64,000 bases of DNA from NCBI RefSeq assembly GCF_031846515.1, contig NZ_JAVRHO010000002.1, positions 207,855 through 271,854 of the forward strand. The letters run 5' to 3'. How positions within the stretch are numbered: the first letter of the stretch is position 1; each line of letters begins with the position of its first letter. Origin of the DNA: Autumnicola lenta (lineage in GTDB: Bacteria > Bacteroidota > Bacteroidia > Flavobacteriales > Flavobacteriaceae). The notes beneath the pieces were generated by a model, which ran no database searches, was not told the origin of the DNA, and saw only the letters and a list, made by a program, of their open reading frames with translations. Shown here in pieces: positions 54,039 through 60,840 of the stretch. The translations under genes were made by a program, and so were the position numbers.

Positions 54039-55115
54039 TTAGCAGGATTGATTTAAACTATAAATTTTTATAGCTTCATTTTTTCCCTTTAGTCGAATAT
54101 TACCCTCATATTCAAATTTAAAGTCCTCAGTCTCCGTAATATTTTTTAAAATATCTTCAGACATTAAAAAATCTTTTCCCATAGCATTGCATTCCTCCTG
54201 AATTCTGGAAGCGGTATTAATGGTGTTGCCATGATAGGCAATTTCCCTTTTGATCTCTCCCACTTCAGCCACCGTTATTTTTCCAATATGCATCCCGGCC
54301 TTGAATTCAGGAAAGGTTTCATACATTTCTATGTAATATTTTCTTTTCTTAAGAATTTTTTCCTGAAAGGCCAAATATGCTTTTATGCAGCGGTTGTCCT
54401 TCAGGCCTGCTTGTTTTTTCCAGGTAAGCACCACCTCATCTCCCACATACTGATAAACTTCTGCCTTATAAATTTCAACCACAGAAATAGCTTTAAAACA
54501 ATCCTGGATTAGTTCACTATATTTAATATGCCCCAATTTTTCAGCAATACTGGTGGAGGATCGCAGATCCATAAACATAAAAATTCGCTCCTCTTCCTTT
54601 GGGGAGTAAAACTTTCCAGTGAGCATCTTTCTTAAGTTACCGGGACCAAATTTTTTGTCTATCTCAGAAACAAAGTTTATCAAGGAAGTTATAAAAAAAC
54701 AGTACATCATAATAGGCAGCATTTCTTTTGAAAAGAGCAATTCCATATAGAGTTTTACATGAAGATCTTCTTCTAAAATACCGGCAAAAACTACTATAGC
54801 AAAGCTCAAAAGCGAGAAAATAGCTATGAGATAGGTCAGCGTACCCAGTAATAAAGCAACTCCTAAACTCACAAATTTGTATATAAATTTTTCAAAAATG
54901 AACTGAAGGCTGCCAAATATAATTCCCGCTATAACTCCTAAAATTAAATGAACACCTATTTGCTGATAAATTCCGAAAGGGATATAATCTTTAATTACCA
55001 CCTGTCCAAATTCTCTCAGGAATGTAAAACCCCCAATTGCAACAACCCATACAACTATATAAACAGGAACTCTTAACAAATACTTTTGATACATTAAATA
55101 AGATTTAATTTTCAC
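54039..55115 (-). CDS. Membrane-bound class III adenylate/guanylate cyclase
   Basis: 358-aa protein. About four hydrophobic helices in residues 1-165 are followed by a class III cyclase domain (~175-345). Metal-binding aspartates are in FMFMDLRSST and YVGDEVVLTW, and the transition-state Asn and Arg in GNTINTASRIQ. The catalytic residues look intact. It converges on the phospholipase gene. It would make cAMP or cGMP in response to a membrane signal, as no separate sensor domain is visible. Confidence 0.88.
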   Translation of the reverse strand: MKIKSYLMYQKYLLRVPVYIVVWVVAIGGFTFLREFGQVVIKDYIPFGIYQQIGVHLILGVIAGIIFGSLQFIFEKFIYKFVSLGVALLLGTLTYLIAIFSLLSFAIVVFAGILEEDLHVKLYMELLFSKEMLPIMMYCFFITSLINFVSEIDKKFGPGNLRKMLTGKFYSPKEEERIFMFMDLRSSTSIAEKLGHIKYSELIQDCFKAISVVEIYKAEVYQYVGDEVVLTWKKQAGLKDNRCIKAYLAFQEKILKKRKYYIEMYETFPEFKAGMHIGKITVAEVGEIKREIAYHGNTINTASRIQEECNAMGKDFLMSEDILKNITETEDFKFEYEGNIRLKGKNEAIKIYSLNQSC

Positions 55116-55403
55116 AAATTAACCTTTATTCCTTTCAAAATCAGGATAAAACTATTTCAATAATATTTATTCCTAGCAAATAACTTCATTCGGTATTAAA
55201 AAAGAGTTGAACTAAAAAGTAAATAATTCTGTACTAATAGAAGTAAATTTCTCCGGGTAAAGCCCACGGAGCATTTTAGTGGAACACGTTTTCAAATTTA
55301 CAACATTTAGTAATGAGACAAGTCTTGGTGTATTTATCCCTATAGAAAAAGAAAAGGGATCAATCTCAAAAGTTGTGTGTGGATTGAAATAATAGTTTGA
55401 TTT
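55116..55403. other. Intergenic region between the cyclase gene and the IS remnant
   Basis: Nothing firm. A small inverted repeat CTCCG (55251-55255) with CGGAG (55267-55271) is present. A 37-codon GTG-initiated frame at 55279-55392 (ending VVCGLK) looks protein-like but matches nothing that I know. Both could be debris from the insertion sequence next to it. Confidence 0.35.
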
Positions 55404-55788
55404 TTGTTTTCTAAACAGGAAGCATTGGATCCATATATAGACCTACTTAAGATTTTGTTACCGGAATTATTAAAAACCCATTTTGATCTTACCAGGCATC
55501 AAACAGAGGGAGATACGCTACACCTTCATTTTGAAGAGAAACCAACCATTCCTAAAGAGTTTTCCTCTAAGCTGGTCATAGCTCATGGATTCCATAAGGA
55601 AATAGTATTGTCGCCATTTTCTCGGGAACTAAGTAGAGCCCATCATAGCGCAACTACTTAAAATACCAGCTTCAAAGCGTGGACGGGCCAAGGAAATTAC
55701 TTTGAATATGGCTAATTCCATGAAAACTCTTGCCAGGAAATGCTTCCCTAAGGCTATAAAGGTGACAGATTGCTTCCATGTGCAGCAA
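55404..55788 (+). mobile_element. Remnant of an ISAon1-like insertion sequence
   Basis: Two transposase pieces survive. 55404-55661 encodes the small N-terminal-region protein of ISAon1-type elements (LDPYIDLLKILLPELLK, then HFEEKPTIPKEF), beginning at a TTG and losing its end. 55681-55788 encodes a fragment of the main transposase (RGRAKEITLNMANSMKTLA and KVTDCFHVQQ), equivalent to the conserved VTDRFHVQ region, with Cys instead of Arg. The rest of both genes is deleted, and no terminal repeats are recognised. The element is dead. Confidence 0.78.
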
Positions 55789-56251
55789 CTCTCCTTTATT
55801 CCTTTTTTACTCCATATTATTAATCGAACTCAGGTTAAAAGGTTTGTGTTGTAGAGATGATGCTTCTAAAATGTCAATTATCGATTTTATAAAGCTTCCT
55901 CCACCAATTCACAGATGAAAATGTTGTAGATCAAAACGTATTTCAAACTCCTGATTGATCCAGGTCTTTGTCGCAAGGTGATGCTTCTAAAATGCCAATT
56001 ATCGATCTATTCTCAGGGAATAGGAAGAAATTTGTAGACCGGGAAAAGTTTTTCCTGAGTTTAGCTACACCTGGACCAGATCCATTCAGAAATAGATTTA
56101 AAAGATGCTTTTTCTACAGTGGAAATATAAAGCCATAAGAGTCAAGACAAAATTTTCAGAATAATTTCTACTTTCCACCTTAAGCGGACAAAATAACCTG
56201 TATGCTCATCAACAAATATCTTTTACGCGGTCCCGCAATTCATCTTTTTTT
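55789..56251. repeat. Non-coding region with a doublet of the dispersed motif
   Basis: No gene is supported. Two 28-nt direct repeats, 55858-55885 and 55979-56006, differ at one base. Both begin TGATGCTTCTAAAATG and contain CAATTATCGAT, a variant of the core in the 39.7-40.05 kb array. They are 121 nt apart, close to the ~133-nt spacing there. The remaining sequence between them is not repeated. Confidence 0.7.
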
Positions 56252-57043
56252 CTAAGAGGTAATTACGCCTAATGAATAAAGCATTTCCATAGTAGGAGTC
56301 TCACTTCCTCCTGCCGGCTCCAGGGTAATTCCAAAACCTTCGGAAATGTTTGGGTTATCCAGTACAAAGATTTTGTCTTCATCTTCTACAAAATCATCTA
56401 AAAGGCCAAGGCTGCTGGGAACAAGGGGGGACATTTTAAGCGACCAGACCTGATACACCATTCCTCTTGGCGGCTCGGGCAAATTTTGGGCATCGATTAG
56501 GGTCAAATCTTTCTCATCATCATAATATGCAGTTGCGTATGCCTCCGGAGCTATGTCCAGTCCATCAAGCGGGACTTTTAATATATTCCTATCCCTTAAA
56601 GTATTTAGAAGTTCACGGGATTTGGCAGCATCGTTTCTTGCTTCTGCGATTTCCGATTCTATCTGCGCGTTTTCTGCCTCCAAGGCCTGTAGGGATTCCC
56701 TTAGTTCACTGTTGTTTTTAAACATAAGGAACAGACCTACCAACAACAGAATACTTGCCGCCCAACCCAGAAGTGCAGACCAGTTTGTCCGCTTCTTTCT
56801 AACCGGAATATTTCTGCTTCTCTGTGATATTTTTTCTTTTAAAGGTGCCAACAAAAATTCCCGATTGGAAGGTGCCGCAGCTTCGGACAAATTCATTAAA
56901 GCTTCTTCAATTTCTTCCACCTCAGCTCTCATTTCAGGATGTTTCTTAAGCATACGGGTCACTTCAGCACTTTCAGACTTAGAGAGTGCACCGTATACAT
57001 AGAGTTCTAAAATCCCTGATGATATGTATTCCTTTTCATTCAT
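56252..57043 (-). CDS. RskA-type anti-sigma factor
   Basis: 263-aa membrane anti-sigma factor. A cytoplasmic N-terminal domain (LELYVYGALSKSESAEVTRM) would bind the sigma factor. A single transmembrane helix (LLGWAASILLLVGLFLMF, ~90-107), a coiled-coil (~110-150), and a periplasmic RskA C-terminal domain with DAQNLPEPPRGMVYQVWSL follow. It overlaps the upstream ECF sigma gene by 4 nt. Regulated proteolysis is the usual release route for this class. Confidence 0.9.
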   Translation of the reverse strand: MNEKEYISSGILELYVYGALSKSESAEVTRMLKKHPEMRAEVEEIEEALMNLSEAAAPSNREFLLAPLKEKISQRSRNIPVRKKRTNWSALLGWAASILLLVGLFLMFKNNSELRESLQALEAENAQIESEIAEARNDAAKSRELLNTLRDRNILKVPLDGLDIAPEAYATAYYDDEKDLTLIDAQNLPEPPRGMVYQVWSLKMSPLVPSSLGLLDDFVEDEDKIFVLDNPNISEGFGITLEPAGGSETPTMEMLYSLGVITS

Positions 57044-57573
57044 CGCTTGCTAATGTTAGCTCTTAATTTATCTATACATACCCGGTTTTTAGTTTTTACT
57101 GTTCCTAAGGGAATTTGAAGTTCTTCGGCACTTTCCTTCTGTGTAAAACCCTTAAAAAATAGAAGATCTATTAATTTTTTACAGACAGGCCCCAGCAGGT
57201 CTATATATTTTTGCAATCCAATGGCATCTATTTTTCCGGAAGCATTACTGCTCGTCTCCAGAATTTCCGTAAAGTCATAATCCTTCAGATCTGACCTTTT
57301 ATTTTTGAATTCTTTAGATCGTAATTTATCAATTGAAGCATTTCTTGCTATATTCAGAATCCAGGTAAAGAACCGGCCCTGATCTGAATCGTAGGATGGA
57401 GCGTTATCCCATATTTTAAGAAATACATCCTGAAGAATTTCTTCTGAAATTTTCTCATCCCGAACAATACTGAAAATGATACCGTACATACTTGTGGCGT
57501 ATAGCTGATAGATACGTTCAAAAGCCTTCTCATTCCCTTCCTGGAGCTGAGCAATTAATAGATCTTGTTGCAT
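57040..57573 (-). CDS. ECF RNA polymerase sigma factor
   Basis: 177-aa ECF sigma factor. Region 2 is in residues ~20-85 (FSIVRDEKISEEILQDVFLKIW and TWILNIARNASIDKLR); region 4 is in ~125-175, with helix-turn-helix FTQKESAEELQIPLGTVKT. It is coupled to the RskA anti-sigma gene by a 4-nt overlap. The two Tat-exported ferritin-like genes next upstream are candidate targets, an inference from proximity. Confidence 0.94.
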   Translation of the reverse strand: MQQDLLIAQLQEGNEKAFERIYQLYATSMYGIIFSIVRDEKISEEILQDVFLKIWDNAPSYDSDQGRFFTWILNIARNASIDKLRSKEFKNKRSDLKDYDFTEILETSSNASGKIDAIGLQKYIDLLGPVCKKLIDLLFFKGFTQKESAEELQIPLGTVKTKNRVCIDKLRANISKR

Positions 57574-57716
57574 TCGTTTAAATAATGGGTCAATTTAGGC
57601 AATTATCGGCAAAACCGGAACAAATGCTTAAAAATGATATATAATGAACCTACTTACTCATTTTTTGTATCACCCAGCTTTATTTAACGATCACAAACAT
57701 AATGCTGAACAAAAAG

Positions 57717-57748
57717 AAATCGCCTGAAAATTTCCTTCCAGGCGATTT
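57717..57748 (-). terminator. Terminator after the second ferritin-like gene
   Basis: AAATCGCCTG (57717-57726) pairs perfectly with CAGGCGATTT (57739-57748) across 12 nt. On the minus strand CTTTTTG follows. It is 26 nt after the stop of the ferritin-like gene. Confidence 0.8.
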
Positions 57749-57773
57749 TACTTCACTGAACTACGTTGCGGAT

Positions 57774-58616
57774 TTATGAAACAATAAAAAGCCCTGCAAT
57801 ATTAGAAGCGGTTTGACCATCCATGGGCTCATCATAGGCCTGCGATACCGCAACATCACCAAAAGCTGTGGCATCAACAAGGTTTACTCCACCCTGCACT
57901 ACATTCTCTTCCCCGTCATACACAGCCTGAGTGGCTTCCGGCATACCAGGTCCTCTGTTATCCAGGGTTATCCATCCCAAAGCATTCTGATCCAGATTTT
58001 CTCCCATTACGTCTGCTCTAAGTCTTCTTATTTCTGAAGCATGGCGGGCTTCTACAGAATGTATCTGCAACGCAGGAGTAAGGAATTGAGTTCCCATAAG
58101 ATTTCCTGCCTGTCCTTTGTATGCTCTCACGCCTGTATCTTCAAAAGCCTGAGCAAGGGCCAGAAGCTGCGCATAAGCCACTTCCTGTCCGGCTCCATTA
58201 TTGTTAAATGGATCAAATGCTCCTCCTGCCGTAAAATCAAATTCCGGAGATTCTATAGAGTTTTCACCCAATCCAGATTTCAGAAATTCAACATGTGCAG
58301 ATTCATGTTTTGAGATCTGCTCATAGATAGCTTCTGCTTTACTTCCTCCCGGCAGCACTCCCGAGTTTAATGCTTTTAAATAGAATTCTGCTTCCAGATA
58401 TTCCAATGTTAAGGCTAACTGTAAAGCACCAATAGCTGCATTTTGATCCTGGGCGGCAAAAGCCTTTCCAGAAGAAGTGGCCAATCCAAAAGGGATTGCG
58501 GTTAAAGCTGCTTTCTTTCCCAAAGAACCAAGGGTGCTAAAAGCTTCTCTCCTTGAAGAAGTCTTAGCTGAAAGATTTTCTGACGTGAATTCGTCTAAGA
58601 ATTTTATAATATTCAT
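57774..58616 (-). CDS. Tat-exported ferritin-like domain protein (second copy)
   Basis: 280-aa protein of the ferritin-like (PF13668-type) family. The N-terminal SRREAFSTLGSLG with a following hydrophobic stretch suggests a twin-arginine signal, with cleavage near GKAFA. Di-iron-type helices are LALTLEYLEAEFY, HESAHVEFLK, EDTGVRAYKG and HSVEARHASEIRRL, giving the expected Glu and ExxH ligands. Family members occur in stress or desiccation clusters; the enzymatic activity is not known. It follows its paralogue by 32 nt. Confidence 0.86.
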   Translation of the reverse strand: MNIIKFLDEFTSENLSAKTSSRREAFSTLGSLGKKAALTAIPFGLATSSGKAFAAQDQNAAIGALQLALTLEYLEAEFYLKALNSGVLPGGSKAEAIYEQISKHESAHVEFLKSGLGENSIESPEFDFTAGGAFDPFNNNGAGQEVAYAQLLALAQAFEDTGVRAYKGQAGNLMGTQFLTPALQIHSVEARHASEIRRLRADVMGENLDQNALGWITLDNRGPGMPEATQAVYDGEENVVQGGVNLVDATAFGDVAVSQAYDEPMDGQTASNIAGLFIVS

Positions 58617-58648
58617 AATGATTTTATTTTAAAGTTTTTAAAATTGGT

Positions 58649-59392
58649 TTATCCTGGCAATTGATTTGCGGTAAATTGTGTTTTTACAAATCCGGTATCT
58701 CCCACTGCTGTTAAGATTTGAGAAGGAGATCTGGCCAGATCCAGACCGTTTTCGTCTACTACATCATCCCCGGCAAAAGCCTTTGGATCGTCCATAAAGA
58801 TGGATCTGATGGCAGCAGCATGTCGGGCCTCCACAGATACTATTTTTCCGGCAATTACCAGATAATCAGGTGTGGTCAGTAAACTTCCGGCTCCGTTGTA
58901 AGCAGCTACTCCAGTATCCTCCAACACCCTTGCAGTACCAAGGACTGAACTCCTGTCTGAAAAGTCTACTGAGGCAAAATCAAATTCCAGTTCAGGTAAA
59001 ACCTTACTGGTATCCCCACCAACAGCTTGATTGATTGCCGCTTTAAAAAAATCGCGGTGTATCACCTCGTGTTTATAAAGGTCTTCCAGGATTAATCTTT
59101 CCTCGGCACTGGCATTCATCCAGTAAGATCCGTCTAATACATTTGTATAAAACGCAGCTTCCAATTGCTCCAGGGCATAGGCATAATTAAGGATTCCCAC
59201 ATCTCCGCTTCCCAAATCGAAGACATCTCCACGATCTACAGGATCCATGAGATCATCGTCATCACTACAGGAAAGCAAAAATCCTGATCCTACTACGGCT
59301 AAACTTCCCATCTTTAAAAATTTTCTTCGGGAAGAGTTGTTTCCATTTGATGCAGAATATTCTTGCTGCACTTTAATCATAGGTTTTTTCAT
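58649..59392 (-). CDS. Tat lipoprotein, ferritin-like domain (first copy)
   Basis: 247-aa paralogue of the next gene. A clear Tat signal (SRRKFLKMGSLAVVG) ends in a lipobox (LLSCSDDDD), so it is an exported lipoprotein. Ferritin-like helices: YALEQLEAAFYTNVL, HEVIHRDFFK, EDTGVAAYNG and VSVEARHAAAIRSI, with the same ligand pattern. It is first of the two-gene unit. The tandem pair probably arose by duplication, with one copy lipid-anchored and one apparently not. Confidence 0.87.
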   Translation of the reverse strand: MKKPMIKVQQEYSASNGNNSSRRKFLKMGSLAVVGSGFLLSCSDDDDLMDPVDRGDVFDLGSGDVGILNYAYALEQLEAAFYTNVLDGSYWMNASAEERLILEDLYKHEVIHRDFFKAAINQAVGGDTSKVLPELEFDFASVDFSDRSSVLGTARVLEDTGVAAYNGAGSLLTTPDYLVIAGKIVSVEARHAAAIRSIFMDDPKAFAGDDVVDENGLDLARSPSQILTAVGDTGFVKTQFTANQLPG

Positions 59393-59480
59393 AATTACAT
59401 TTTTGTTGATTACATAAATACTTACGTAAGCAGAGCCGCCCCCGGTTTTTCATTTCCAGTTAAGCTTTTGTTAAATAAAG

Positions 59481-59497
59481 AAAATGGCAATTTTCAG
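59481..59497 (+). repeat. Copy of the dispersed AAAATGGCAATTTTC motif
   Basis: AAAATGGCAATTTTCAG lies in the gap between the ferritin-like genes and dinB. It matches the array core at 39.8-40.0 kb over 15 nt. Confidence 0.55.
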
Positions 59498-59569
59498 CCC
59501 TTACAGCCTTTAGGACTCGTCTATTATAAGTTTAACTATTTCTGCTTAGCTTTCTTTTAATATATTTTA

Positions 59570-59606
59570 TAATTTTGGAAATAATCCTAAACAAGGGAAT
59601 TATTCC
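59570..59606 (+). promoter_or_regulatory. dinB -7 element and operator-like inverted repeat
   Basis: TAATTTTG at 59570-59577 matches TAnnTTTG. Starting on its last base, GGAAATAATCC (59577-59587) and GGGAATTATTCC (59595-59606) form an imperfect inverted repeat covering the likely transcription start, just before the ATG at 59612. The location fits an SOS-type repressor site. The regulator is not encoded next to it. Confidence 0.5.
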
Positions 59607-59611
59607 TAATT

Positions 59612-60829
59612 ATGAAAAACAGATCAATTATACATCTGGACCTTGATACTTTTTTTGTTTCTGTAGAGCGCCGGCTTAATTCAGAATTGGAAAATAAGCC
59701 GTTAATCGTGGGCGGAATGGGAGATCGCGGAGTGGTGGCTGCTGCCAGTTACGAGACCAGGAAATTTGGTGTTCATTCGGGAATGGCAATGAAAGTAGCC
59801 CGGCAGCTCTGCCCTCACGCTACAGTAATAAAAGGAGATTCCGGTCTTTATACCAAACACTCCCATGAAGTTACCGATATTATCAAAAGCAGCGTTCCTT
59901 CCTTTGAAAAAGCGAGTATCGATGAATTCTATGCCGATCTTTCCGGAATGGATAAATTCTTCGGAATCAGGAAATTTGCTCATGAATTGCGACAGACCAT
60001 CATTAAAGAAAGCGGACTTCCCATTTCCTTCGGCTTATCCCAAAATAAAGTTGTCTCTAAAATTGCTACCGGCGAAGCAAAACCAAACGATGAGCTATGC
60101 ATAAATAACGGAGAAGAAAGATCTTTTCTGGCTCCCCTTTCGGTGCGAAGAATCCCCATGATAGGAAGTAAAACCTTTCAGAAGCTACTTAACCTTGGGA
60201 TTAGAGACATTAGGACCATTCAGGACATGCCGGTAGAAATGCTGGAAAGTGTGCTCGGGAAAAACGGAAGAATCATCTGGAAAAGGGCTCAGGGCATAGA
60301 CGATTCTCCTATTGTTCCTTTTCACGAACGAAAATCTATTTCTGCCGAACGAACTTTCAATAAAGACACAACAGATATGCTAAAGCTGGAAGCAACGCTG
60401 GCCGGAATGGCAGAGAACCTGGCCTACCAGCTAAGGCGGGGAAACAAGCTGACTTCCTGCGTTAGCGTAAAAATCCGTTATTCCGATTTTCAGACTTATA
60501 CAAAACAGGCTAAAATCCCCTATACCAGTGCCGATCATATTCTGATTCCGAAAATAGAGGAATTATTTAAACAACTGTACAATCGCAGGTTACTGATAAG
60601 GCTGATTGGTGTTAAATACACTCATTTGACGGGAGGGAACTACCAGATCAATCTTTTTGATGATTCTGAAAAAATGCTGAACCTGTACAATGCTATGGAT
60701 AAAATTCGCAACAGGTATGGCGATCATGCGGTAGTACGGGTTTCTACGATAGGCGGAAATGGGGTTGGCCGAATGGAAAACCCGTTTAATGGTGAGCCAC
60801 CAATACTTCACGCCCATAGACAGCAATAA
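59612..60829 (+). CDS. dinB: DNA polymerase IV (Y-family)
   Basis: 405-aa translesion polymerase. The Y-family active site is complete: LDLDTFFVSVE at the N-terminus and the catalytic pair in SIDEFYADLSG. A palm-thumb with IPMIGSKTFQKLLNLGI (helix-hairpin-helix) and a little-finger domain with SAERTF follow. Because the catalytic acids are intact, this is DinB and not the inactive ImuB type. A dnaE-like gene follows after 11 nt. Confidence 0.94.
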   Translation: MKNRSIIHLDLDTFFVSVERRLNSELENKPLIVGGMGDRGVVAAASYETRKFGVHSGMAMKVARQLCPHATVIKGDSGLYTKHSHEVTDIIKSSVPSFEKASIDEFYADLSGMDKFFGIRKFAHELRQTIIKESGLPISFGLSQNKVVSKIATGEAKPNDELCINNGEERSFLAPLSVRRIPMIGSKTFQKLLNLGIRDIRTIQDMPVEMLESVLGKNGRIIWKRAQGIDDSPIVPFHERKSISAERTFNKDTTDMLKLEATLAGMAENLAYQLRRGNKLTSCVSVKIRYSDFQTYTKQAKIPYTSADHILIPKIEELFKQLYNRRLLIRLIGVKYTHLTGGNYQINLFDDSEKMLNLYNAMDKIRNRYGDHAVVRVSTIGGNGVGRMENPFNGEPPILHAHRQQ

Positions 60830-60840
60830 TAATTGATTAG

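Noticed and set aside
57590..57612. GGCAATTATCGG upstream of the ECF sigma gene
   Set aside because: It matches only the middle of the dispersed motif and lacks the AAAAT arm. I did not count it as a copy.
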